Positions 7,785-14,328 of a stretch of DNA of 16,192 nt are shown here, one piece after another. Source of the DNA: JAVMKJ01 sp031732855 (GTDB taxonomy: Bacteria > Pseudomonadota > Gammaproteobacteria > Competibacterales > Competibacteraceae); assembly GCA_031732855.1 (NCBI GenBank), contig JAVMKJ010000147.1, forward strand, positions 1-16,192, in the 5' to 3' direction. The notes below the pieces were generated by a model. The model ran no database searches. It was given only the letters and a program-made list of their open reading frames with translations, and was not told the origin of the DNA. The position numbers and the translations under genes are program-made. Numbering within the stretch: the stretch's first letter is position 1; every line of letters begins with the position of its first letter.

Positions 7785-8147
7785 CTACTTGTAAATCTGG
7801 CGGGTGGTTTGGCGCAGCCGTTCGGCCATCACCCGCATGACCTGGAGGGCGAACGCCGGCGTGCGCTGGATGAGAACGAGAAAATGTTGCCGGCTCACCG
7901 GGGCGAGCAGGCAAGCGGCGCGGGCGGTGGCCGTGGCGCTGCGCGGTTTGTCGTCGATCATCGCGAGTTCGCCCAGGATGCCGCCGGGTCCGACCGTTTC
8001 GATGAGCTGGCCGCCCGCCACGACGTCGACTTGACCCTCGGCCACGATATACAGGTTGTCGCCCGGTTCGCCTTCCTGAAAGATGGTCTGGCCGGGAGCG
8101 AAGGACCGATACTCTTCGACCTTGTTGAAGAGATCATGGTTTTGCAT
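7785..8147 (-). CDS. Stand-alone cyclic nucleotide-binding domain protein
   Basis: A 120-residue protein made almost only of one CNMP-binding domain of the CRP/PKA regulatory-subunit type. The beta-roll runs over about 15-85 (RSFAPGQTIFQEGEPGDNLYIVAEG). The phosphate-binding cassette GELAMIDDKPRSATA (59-73) keeps the Glu60 and Arg69 that contact ribose and phosphate in known members, so it probably still binds cAMP or cGMP. C-terminal helices end at IYK. There is no DNA-binding or catalytic domain, so it may act by binding a partner protein. ATG 8147 gives the family-typical start and has AGGA nine bases upstream; the frame stays open to 8357, but that extra part (8148-8357) looks non-coding. 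It lies 235 bases after urtE on the same strand and 191 bases before the ATP-grasp/alpha-E gene, and may be independently transcribed. Confidence 0.85.
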   Translation of the reverse strand: MQNHDLFNKVEEYRSFAPGQTIFQEGEPGDNLYIVAEGQVDVVAGGQLIETVGPGGILGELAMIDDKPRSATATARAACLLAPVSRQHFLVLIQRTPAFALQVMRVMAERLRQTTRQIYK

Positions 8148-8382
8148 GGAAAAATTTCCTCGTCGCGCAAGCGGATCGGCAGGGGTCATACCCGTGCCTT
8201 GCCCGGGCACGCTGGCCGGCTGGTGCGATGCTTTTTTGGAGTTTAGCCGACTTTTCGAGGGTGTGATAGCGAGCGCGCCATGCACGCTTTGGTCTCGCGG
8301 TGGATGTTTCCCTCCGGAGCTTGTCCGGGTCCGATGCGACGCGCGTCCGGGGGACACCTGGCAGGCGTTTTCGCCGACCCGC
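8148..8382. other. Intergenic region between urtE and the CNBD gene
   Basis: No gene is supported here. The only structure I see is a six-base stem CGTGCC (8193-8198) / GGCACG (8206-8211) with a seven-base loop, in the leader of the CNBD gene. No hairpin with a T-run that would end the urt transcript is visible, so read-through from urtE into the CNBD gene is possible. Confidence 0.4.
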
Positions 8383-9153
8383 TCATACCGTCAGATACTG
8401 GCGTACCAGCCCGTCGGTTAAATCCGCCATCGCCCCGGTCGCCACCGCCCGGCCCTTGTCGACGATGCAGAACCGCTGCGCGACCCAGCGGGCGAACGGC
8501 AGCTTTTGTTCCACCAGCAGCACGGTCATGCCCTGTTCCTGGTTCAATCGCTGGACCGCCATGCCGATTTCCCGGACGATGGCGGCTTGCTCCCGAGCCT
8601 GGTCGATCTGCTCCTGATTCAGCCGGCGGATGACCCGGCCGATTTCCCGAACCACGTTGGGCTGGATGCCCTCGGTGGGTTCGTCGAGAACCAGCAAGCG
8701 CGGTTCCAGCACCAGGGCGCGACCGATGGCCAACTGCTGCTGCTGTCCGCCGGACAGATCGCCGCCCCGCCGCCCGAGCATGGTCTTCAGCACCGGGAAC
8801 AACTCGAAGATGAATTCCGGTACCTGTCGCGGCCGCCGCGGATTGGCCGCCAGGCCGATTTTGAGGTTTTCCTCCACCGTCAGCAGCGGAAAGATCTGCC
8901 GGCCCTGCGGCACGTAGCCGATGCCCAGGGGCGCGCGCCGTTCCGCGGGCAGGCGGTGCAGTTCCTGGCCGGTGAAGGCGATCCGGCCGGAGCGGATCGG
9001 CAGCAGGCCCATGAGGCATTTCAGCAGGGTGGTCTTGCCGACCCCGTTGCGGCCCATCAGGCTGATCACCGCGCCTTCCGGCACCTCCAGCCCAAGATCC
9101 CACAGGGTGTGGGATTCGCCGTAATACTGATTCAGTCCTTCAATGGTAAGCAT
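8383..9153 (-). CDS. urtE: Urea ABC transporter ATP-binding subunit UrtE
   Basis: Second cytosolic ATPase of the urea importer, of the branched-chain amino-acid (LivF-like) class. All ABC motifs are present: Walker A GRNGVGKTT (34-42), Q-loop around VPQGRQIFPLLTVEENL, signature LSGGQQQQ (133-140), Walker B LLVLDEPTEGIQPN (153-166), and VEQ in the switch position (214-216). The protein is 256 residues against about 230 for usual UrtE. The excess is explained by a 25-residue insertion after Walker B that is a diverged copy of the preceding helix (see the repeat entry). The frame is intact across it. ATG 9153 has GGGAG six bases upstream and overlaps the end of urtD by 14 bases. It is the last urt gene. 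Confidence 0.95.
   Translation of the reverse strand: MLTIEGLNQYYGESHTLWDLGLEVPEGAVISLMGRNGVGKTTLLKCLMGLLPIRSGRIAFTGQELHRLPAERRAPLGIGYVPQGRQIFPLLTVEENLKIGLAANPRRPRQVPEFIFELFPVLKTMLGRRGGDLSGGQQQQLAIGRALVLEPRLLVLDEPTEGIQPNVVREIGRVIRRLNQEQIDQAREQAAIVREIGMAVQRLNQEQGMTVLLVEQKLPFARWVAQRFCIVDKGRAVATGAMADLTDGLVRQYLTV
8533..8655 (-). repeat. urtE: In-frame diverged tandem duplication inside urtE
   Basis: Two 48-base copies, 8608-8655 and 8533-8580, lie at a 75-base period. They encode VVREIGRVIRRLNQEQ (167-182) and IVREIGMAVQRLNQEQ (192-207), identical at 11 of 16 residues and 34 of 48 bases. They are joined by IDQAREQAA. Removing one 25-residue unit restores the normal UrtE reading IQPNVVREIGRVIRRLNQEQ followed by GMTVLLVEQ. 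Confidence 0.85.
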
Positions 9154-9961
9154 CCCCGGCTCCCAGATAGACTTCGATGACCGTGGGGTCGACCTGCAAC
9201 TCGTCCAACCGCCCTTCCGCCAGCACCCGCCCCTGATGCAGGACCGTCACTCGATCGGCAATGGAGCGAACGAAGCCCATGTCGTGCTCGACCACCACCA
9301 CCGAATGGCTGCCGGCCAGCGACCGGAGCAATTCGGCGGTGCGTTCCATTTCGGCCGGGGTCATGCCGGCCACCGGCTCGTCGACCAGCAGCAGGCGCGG
9401 CTCCTGCATCAGCAACATGCCGATTTCCAGCCATTGTTTCTGGCCGTGGGCCAGAATTCCGGCCATGCGCCCGCCGTGCTCGGCCAAGCCGATCCGGTCC
9501 AGCACGGCGTCGATGCGGTCGCGCTCCTCGCCCGAGAGTCGGGTGGTCATCAACCCGCGCAGCCGTTTGGCGCCCGACATCGCCAGTTCGAGATTTTCCG
9601 ACACGGTCAGCGGTTCGATCACGGTCGGCCGCTGGAACTTGCGGCCGATGCCGATGCGGGCGATGGCCGGTTCGTCCAGTTTGAGCAGGTCGAGGGTCTG
9701 GCCGAAGAACACTCGCCCGGTGTCCGGTTTGGTCTTGCCGGTGATGATGTCCATCATCGTGGTTTTGCCGGCGCCGTTGGGGCCGATGATGCAGCGCAAC
9801 TCGCCGTCGCCGATGTACAGCGACAGGTTGTCGATGGCCTTGAACCCGTCGAAGCTGACGGTGACGTCTTCGAGGTATAACAGGATGCCGTGGGTCGCAT
9901 CGACCGGTCCGATCGGCGAGTGCATGACGCCGGCATCGAGTTCGGAGATCAATTCGCTCAT
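9140..9961 (-). CDS. urtD: Urea ABC transporter ATP-binding subunit UrtD
   Basis: First cytosolic ATPase of the urea importer (LivG-like), 273 residues. Motifs in order: Walker A GPNGAGKTT (60-68), Q-loop region GRKFQRPTVIEPLTVSENL, signature LAHGQKQWLEIGM (170-182; a Ser to Ala change from the more usual LSHGQ), Walker B LLLVDEPVAGM (190-200) and switch His226 in VVVVEHDMGF. An N-terminal tail of about 25 residues (MSELISELDAGVMHSP...) precedes the ABC fold; UrtD proteins often carry such tails. The start is ATG 9961, which overlaps the urtC stop as ATGA and has GGGAGG (plus 9969-9974) seven bases upstream. An upstream extension of the open frame to 10327 is antisense-frame shadow of urtC. 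It should pair with UrtE as a heterodimer. Confidence 0.96.
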   Translation of the reverse strand: MSELISELDAGVMHSPIGPVDATHGILLYLEDVTVSFDGFKAIDNLSLYIGDGELRCIIGPNGAGKTTMMDIITGKTKPDTGRVFFGQTLDLLKLDEPAIARIGIGRKFQRPTVIEPLTVSENLELAMSGAKRLRGLMTTRLSGEERDRIDAVLDRIGLAEHGGRMAGILAHGQKQWLEIGMLLMQEPRLLLVDEPVAGMTPAEMERTAELLRSLAGSHSVVVVEHDMGFVRSIADRVTVLHQGRVLAEGRLDELQVDPTVIEVYLGAGDAYH

Positions 9962-11049
9962 GCCGTCGCCTCCCGGCGCCGTCGCAACAGTCCGATCAGG
10001 CCATACGGCAGCAACAGGGTCACCGCCACGAACAGCCCCCCCAGGGCGAACAACCACACCTCCGGCAGCGCGCCGGTCAGCCAGGTCTTGGCGTAGTTGA
10101 CCAGCACCGCGCCGACCACCGCCCCGACCAGGGTACCGCGCCCGCCGACCGCGACCCAGATCACCGCCTCGATCGAGTTCAGCGGGGCGAATTCGCCGGG
10201 GTTGATGATGCCGACCTGCGGCACGTACAGTGCTCCCGCCACTCCGGCCAGCATCGCCGAGAAGGTGAACACCAGAGCTTTCACCCGTTCCACCCGGTAG
10301 CCGAGGAAACGGGCGCGATCCTCGCAATCACGAATCGCCACCAGCACCCGCCCCATCCGGGTGGACACCAGCCAGCGGCAGGTCAGATAAGCTCCCGCCA
10401 GCGCCAGGGCGGACAGCACGAACAGCACGATGCGAGTACCGTCGGCATGTAGCGGGAAGCCGAGCACGTCCTTGAAATCGGTCAGGCCGTTGTTGCCGCC
10501 GAAACCCATTTCGTTGCGGAAGAAGGCCAGCATCAGCGCGTAGGTCAGCGCCTGGGTGATGATCGAGAGATAGACGCCCGACACGCGCGAGCGGAAAGCG
10601 AACCAGCCGAACACGAAGGCCAGCAGGCCGGGCACGACCAGCACCATCAGGGCCGCGAACCCGAACATGTCGAAGCCGTGCCAGTACCAGGGCAGTTCCT
10701 TCCAGTTCAAGAACACCATGAAATCGGGCAGCACCGGATCGCCGTAGACCCCGCGCGCGCCGATCTGCCGCATCAGATACATGCCGAAACAGTAGCCGCC
10801 GAGCGCGAAGAAGGCGGCGTGGCCCAGGCTGAGGATGCCCATGTAGCCCCACACCAAATCCACCGCGACCGCCAGCAGGGCATAACAGAGGTATTTGCCG
10901 AGCAGGGTGACGGTATAGGCGGTCAGGTGCAGGGGGTGATCGGGCGGGACCAGCAGGTTGAGCACCGGCACGCCGATGCCGATGACGGCCAGCACGGCCA
11001 GCAGCACCAGCCCGGCGCGGTCGGAGAGCAGCCAGCGGGGTAGTGACAT
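9958..11049 (-). CDS. urtC: Urea ABC transporter permease UrtC
   Basis: Inner-membrane permease of the LivM type, 363 residues. About ten hydrophobic segments are visible. The region DLVWGYMGILSLGHAAFFALGG (split over about 64-85) is the family hallmark, and SRVSGVYLSIITQAL and GNNGLTDFKDVLGF follow. The coupling segment facing the ATPases is probably near RDCEDRARFLGYRVERVK, and the protein ends in a basic cytosolic tail RRRREATA. The start is ATG 11049 with a strong GGAGG (plus 11058-11062) seven bases upstream, embedded in the 3' end of urtB; the gap to the urtB stop is three bases. It forms the membrane channel with UrtB. Confidence 0.96.
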   Translation of the reverse strand: MSLPRWLLSDRAGLVLLAVLAVIGIGVPVLNLLVPPDHPLHLTAYTVTLLGKYLCYALLAVAVDLVWGYMGILSLGHAAFFALGGYCFGMYLMRQIGARGVYGDPVLPDFMVFLNWKELPWYWHGFDMFGFAALMVLVVPGLLAFVFGWFAFRSRVSGVYLSIITQALTYALMLAFFRNEMGFGGNNGLTDFKDVLGFPLHADGTRIVLFVLSALALAGAYLTCRWLVSTRMGRVLVAIRDCEDRARFLGYRVERVKALVFTFSAMLAGVAGALYVPQVGIINPGEFAPLNSIEAVIWVAVGGRGTLVGAVVGAVLVNYAKTWLTGALPEVWLFALGGLFVAVTLLLPYGLIGLLRRRREATA

Positions 11050-11052
11050 CGC

Positions 11053-12666
11053 TTAAACCTCCGCCGCCCGGCCCCGTTGCGGGAACAAACCGCGCGGCCG
11101 TTTCTGGATGAACAGAATCAGGAACACCAGCACCACGATCTTGGCCAGCACCGCGCCGGTCCAGGGTTCCAGCACCTTGTTGGCGACGCCCAGCGACAAA
11201 CCGGCCACCAGGGTGCCCCACAGATTGCCGACGCCGCCGAACACGACCACCATGAACGAATCGACGATGTAGCTCTGGCCGAGATTGGGGCCGACGTTGG
11301 TCAGTTGCGACAGGGCGACCCCGGCCACGCCGGCGATGCCGCTGCCCAGGCCGAAGGTGAGTGCGTCCACCCGCGCCGAGCGCACGCCCATCGCTCGCGC
11401 CATGGCCCGGTTCTGCGCCACCGCCCGCACTTCCAATCCCAGTCGGGTGCGTTGCAGCGCCAGCCACAGCACGGCGAACACCGCGATGCAGAAACCGAGA
11501 ATCACCAGCCGGTTGAGCGTGACTTCCAGCGGTCCCAGCAAGATGGTGCCGCTCATCCAGTCCGGGGTGGCGACCGAGCGGTTCAGCGGCGAGAAGATCG
11601 AGCGGACCGCCTGTTGCAGGATCAGGCTGACGCCGAACGTCGCCAGCAGCGTTTCCAGCGGCCGGCCGTAAAGAAAGCGGATGATGCCGCGCTCGATGGC
11701 GATGCCCATCAGGCCGGAAACCAGGAAGGCCAGGGGGATCGCCACCGGCAGGGACCAGTTGACCGGCAGCCATTGCTGGGTCAGCCAGGTGGTATAGGCG
11801 CCCAGCATCATCAGTTCGCCGTGCGCCATGTTGATCACGCCCATCACCCCGAAGGTCACCGCCAGGCCGATGGCGGCCAGAATCAGCACCGATCCCAGCG
11901 ACAGGCCGAAGAACAGGGTTTCGGCCCAGCCCAGCATTTGCAGGCGGAACTCGGTACGGCTCAGAGCGATCTTGGCCGCCTCGCGCACGCCGGCATCGCT
12001 GTCATCGGCCGCCACCCGGGTCAACCGGCCGCGAATCTCGGTTTGCATCCGACCGCCGAGCGCGTTGGCCGCCTTGGCGCGGACGGTGGCATCATCGCTG
12101 GACAAATCGGCCAGCGCCAGCGCCAAGACCAACAGTTCCTTGATATCGCTATCCGTTTCGACCTCCAACCGCGCCCGCAACGGCGCCGCGCCCGCCGGAT
12201 CGGGACTGCGCATGAAGGCTTCGACCGCCGCCTTGCGCTGTTGGGGATCGGCACTGGCGAGTCCCAGACTGGCCAGTCGATTCTCGATCAGGCTGCGCAA
12301 GCGGTTGTTGGCGGTGATCCGATCCAGACCGCGTTTGCTGGTTTGTCCCAGGGTTTCGCCGGTGACCGCATCCTCGATCGCGATCTCCGCGCCGTCGCCC
12401 AGACCGATGACGATGCGCCCGGGATCTTCCTGGAAGTACAGGCGACTGTCGGACAGCGCCTTCAGGATCGCGGTGACACGGGGATGTTCCAGAATCACCA
12501 GCTTTTCGACCAATTCGGTCTTGCCATCGAAATCGGCGTCGGGCAACTGGAGGAGGGTAGCGCGCAGCTCGTCGTCGCCGGCCCGCGCCGGTGGCGAACC
12601 GCCGAGAATCCCCAATATCACCATCGCGGCTATCAGCCAGGCACGAACGGGCGCGCGGGAGGGCAT
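11053..12666 (-). CDS. urtB: Urea ABC transporter permease UrtB, with N-terminal extracytoplasmic domain
   Basis: Inner-membrane permease of the LivH type, 537 residues. Residues 1-29 are a cleavable-type signal peptide ending SPPARA before GDDE. Residues about 30-245 form a soluble, helical, HEAT-like region with repeated Ala/Leu/Asp-rich helices (for example ADLSSDDATVRAKAANALGG and ADDSDAGVREAAKIALSR), predicted to be periplasmic. The permease core begins about residue 248 and contains GVMGVINMAHGELMMLGAY. Long UrtB forms with this extra domain are common in Proteobacteria; the domain's role is not known to me. A GTG at 12672 is an alternative start two residues earlier; I prefer ATG 12666, with a weak GAGAG upstream. 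It is separated from urtA by 110 bases that hold a strong stem-loop. Confidence 0.94.
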   Translation of the reverse strand: MPSRAPVRAWLIAAMVILGILGGSPPARAGDDELRATLLQLPDADFDGKTELVEKLVILEHPRVTAILKALSDSRLYFQEDPGRIVIGLGDGAEIAIEDAVTGETLGQTSKRGLDRITANNRLRSLIENRLASLGLASADPQQRKAAVEAFMRSPDPAGAAPLRARLEVETDSDIKELLVLALALADLSSDDATVRAKAANALGGRMQTEIRGRLTRVAADDSDAGVREAAKIALSRTEFRLQMLGWAETLFFGLSLGSVLILAAIGLAVTFGVMGVINMAHGELMMLGAYTTWLTQQWLPVNWSLPVAIPLAFLVSGLMGIAIERGIIRFLYGRPLETLLATFGVSLILQQAVRSIFSPLNRSVATPDWMSGTILLGPLEVTLNRLVILGFCIAVFAVLWLALQRTRLGLEVRAVAQNRAMARAMGVRSARVDALTFGLGSGIAGVAGVALSQLTNVGPNLGQSYIVDSFMVVVFGGVGNLWGTLVAGLSLGVANKVLEPWTGAVLAKIVVLVFLILFIQKRPRGLFPQRGRAAEV

Positions 12667-12705
12667 GGGCACGATCTCTCGTAATTAATGGGAGCGGTGG
12701 AGAAG

Positions 12706-12754
12706 CAATCCCCCCGTTTTGCCGCTCCTTGCGACGAGCGGGGCGGGGGGATTG
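12706..12754 (-). other. Nested stem-loop between urtA and urtB
   Basis: CAATCCCCCCG (12706-12716) pairs perfectly over 11 bases with CGGGGGGATTG (12744-12754). Inside, CCGCTC (12722-12727) pairs with GAGCGG (12736-12741) around an eight-base loop. The transcript strand has no U-run after the stem, so it is not a classical intrinsic terminator. It more likely blocks 3' exonuclease decay of urtA mRNA, or partly attenuates, giving more UrtA than UrtBCDE. The structure is seen; the function is inferred. Confidence 0.7.
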
Positions 12755-12776
12755 GGTGGCGGGCGAGCGCTTCAGC

Positions 12777-14072
12777 CTATTTGTAGTTCTGCCCGGAACA
12801 CTTCTTGGTGACGGTGTTGTAGTTGCCGCACTTGATCTTGGGATCGGCCCAGTCGGCGATGATGTCCTTGCTGCCCGGCAGATAGTCGGACCAGGCATCG
12901 CCTTCCACCAGACCCTTGGTCTTCCAGACCACGTCAAACTGACCGTCGGCCTGAATTTCGCCGATGAACACCGGCTTGGTCAGATGATGGTTGGGCAGCA
13001 TTTTGGCGATGCCACCCGTCAGGTTGGGCGTTTCGATCCCGACCATGGCGTCGATCACCTTGTCCGGATCGGTGGATTTGGCCTTCTCCACCGCCTTGAC
13101 CCACATGTTGAAGCCGATATAGGTGGCTTCCATCGGGTCGTTGGTGACCCGCTTCGGGTTTTTGATGAAGGCGTGCCATTCCTTGATGAAGGCGTCATTG
13201 GCCGGATTCTTGATGCTCTCGAAATAGTTCCAGGCGGCCAGATGCCCGACCAGCGGTTTGGTGTCGATGCCGGACAGTTCTTCCTCGCCGACCGAGAAGG
13301 CCACGACCGGAATGTCCTTGGCGGAAATGCCCTGGTTGCCGAGTTCCTTGTAGAACGGTACGTTGGCGTCGCCGTTGATGGTGGAGACGACTGCGGTCTT
13401 CTTGCCGGCCGAGCCGAATTTCTTGATCTCGGCGACGATCGACTGCCAGTCGGAGTGGCCGAATGGGGTGTAGTTGATCATGATGTCCTCGTCCTTGACC
13501 CCCTTGGCCTTGAGATAGGCTTCCAGAATCTTGTTGGTGGTGCGCGGATAGACGTAGTCGGTGCCGGCCAGCACCCAGCGCTTCACGCCCAGATCCTTCA
13601 TCAGGTAGTCCACCGCCGGAATCGCCTGCTGGTTGGGCGCGGCGCCGGTGTAGAACACGTTGCGGGACGATTCCTCGCCCTCGTACTGGACGGGATAGAA
13701 CAGGATGCCGTTCAGTTCCTCGAATACCGGCAGAACCGATTTGCGCGAGACCGAGGTCCAGCAGCCGAACACCACCGCCACCTTTTCCTTCTGCAGCAGT
13801 TCGCGCGCCTTCTCGGCGAACAGCGGCCAGTTCGAAGCCGGGTCCACCACCACGGCTTCCAGTTTCTTGCCGAGCAGACCGCCCTTCTTGTTCTGCGCGT
13901 CCACCATCATCAGGACGGTGTCCTTGAGCGTGGTTTCGCTGATGGCCATGGTGCCGGACAGCGAGTGCAGCACGCCGACCTTGATGGTATCGGCGGCGTG
14001 AACGAGCGTGGCGCCCAACGTCAGCGCGCCGGTCAGCAGCCAGGGGAGAAACTTCGGCATCGTCTTCTTCAT
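12777..14072 (-). CDS. urtA: Urea ABC transporter substrate-binding protein UrtA
   Basis: Periplasmic urea receptor that delivers urea to UrtBC, 431 residues, Leu/Ile/Val-binding-protein fold. A Sec signal peptide covers residues 1-26 (basic start MKKTMPK, hydrophobic core, cleavage at VHA before ADTIKVG). The binding-pocket block FGCWTSVSRKSVLPVFEELN and the following LFYPVQYEGEESSRNVFYTG match UrtA closely, distinguishing it from amino-acid-binding relatives. The related amide-binding FmdD type is the main alternative, but the full urtBCDE set downstream favours urea. Two C-terminal cysteines (CGNYNTVTKKC) could form a disulfide. ATG 14072 is preceded by AGGG six bases upstream. It is the first gene of the operon, behind a 256-base regulatory region. 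Confidence 0.96.
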   Translation of the reverse strand: MKKTMPKFLPWLLTGALTLGATLVHAADTIKVGVLHSLSGTMAISETTLKDTVLMMVDAQNKKGGLLGKKLEAVVVDPASNWPLFAEKARELLQKEKVAVVFGCWTSVSRKSVLPVFEELNGILFYPVQYEGEESSRNVFYTGAAPNQQAIPAVDYLMKDLGVKRWVLAGTDYVYPRTTNKILEAYLKAKGVKDEDIMINYTPFGHSDWQSIVAEIKKFGSAGKKTAVVSTINGDANVPFYKELGNQGISAKDIPVVAFSVGEEELSGIDTKPLVGHLAAWNYFESIKNPANDAFIKEWHAFIKNPKRVTNDPMEATYIGFNMWVKAVEKAKSTDPDKVIDAMVGIETPNLTGGIAKMLPNHHLTKPVFIGEIQADGQFDVVWKTKGLVEGDAWSDYLPGSKDIIADWADPKIKCGNYNTVTKKCSGQNYK

Positions 14073-14132
14073 GCGCAGCCCTCGTATCGTGGTTGATCGG
14101 TTCGCCGAAGCGCGAACTTGGAGGGCAGCGTA

Positions 14133-14147
14133 TCAAGGAATATGCCA
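14133..14147 (-). promoter_or_regulatory. Candidate sigma54 (RpoN) promoter for urtA
   Basis: On the minus strand TGGCATATTCCTTGA has the -24 GG with ten bases to a -12 GA, in the arrangement TGGCA-N6-TTG. The consensus wants GC at -12, so one key base is off. Transcription would start near 14122, about 50 bases before the urtA ATG. RpoN control fits nitrogen-regulated urea uptake. An alternative sigma70-like pair (TTGATT, 16 bases, TAATAT) lies in the AT-rich stretch immediately upstream. Confidence 0.4.
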
Positions 14148-14184
14148 AATAATAAATATTAAATATATTAATTAGATAATCAAT
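14148..14184. promoter_or_regulatory. AT-rich island upstream of urtA
   Basis: About 37 bases made almost only of A and T (with TAATAAATATTAAATATATT in its core) stand out sharply in a GC-rich window. They lie just upstream of the sigma54-like site, where a bending protein such as IHF commonly acts at RpoN promoters. Near-matches to the IHF core (AATCAA, TATCAA) flank it but are incomplete. Confidence 0.4.
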
Positions 14185-14228
14185 CAGTCTCGATAGCGGG
14201 AGGATCTTGTGCCTTGTAATGGTGCATG

Positions 14229-14242
14229 ATCGTGAACACGAT
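14229..14242. promoter_or_regulatory. 14-base palindrome, possible operator upstream of urtA
   Basis: ATCGTG-AA-CACGAT is a perfect inverted repeat with a two-base centre, about 80 bases upstream of the sigma54-like box. Directly beside it (14220-14226) is TGGTGCA, which equals one half of the NtrC enhancer consensus; the other half-site is not convincing. It could bind a dimeric regulator of urtA, or of a transcript from the plus strand. Confidence 0.35.
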
Positions 14243-14328
14243 GACGCAAGATAGAGCGGATTTGGAAATGTGCCCGGAAATGGAGCACTAACATGGCGCA
14301 TCGGGGCTCGATCGCGTGGCCGGCGCCG

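Noticed and set aside
8148..8357. N-terminal extension of the CNBD protein by 70 residues
   Set aside because: The added residues look like translated intergenic DNA (Arg/Ser/Pro-rich, no pattern), and ATG 8147 has its own ribosome site and the family-typical start.
11077..12684. Long plus-strand open frame antisense to urtB
   Set aside because: Its composition (Gln/Arg/His/Ala-rich, no motifs) is that of an antisense shadow; the minus-strand urtB has a signal peptide, permease motifs and operon context.
12591..14096. Long plus-strand open frame antisense to urtA
   Set aside because: No recognisable domain, and it runs exactly opposite a clear UrtA with all family blocks.
14207..14254. A 15-codon plus-strand micro-ORF behind a perfect GGGAGGA (14198-14204) in the urtA upstream region
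   Set aside because: The TTG start is only two bases after the purine run, the peptide shows no pattern, and short ORFs of this size arise by chance. It is worth remembering only if a plus-strand transcript is found.
14264..14291. Direct repeat GGAAATG...GGAAATG downstream of the Kef gene
   Set aside because: Only seven bases repeated twice at short distance; this is within chance expectation and lacks other signs of a binding-site array.
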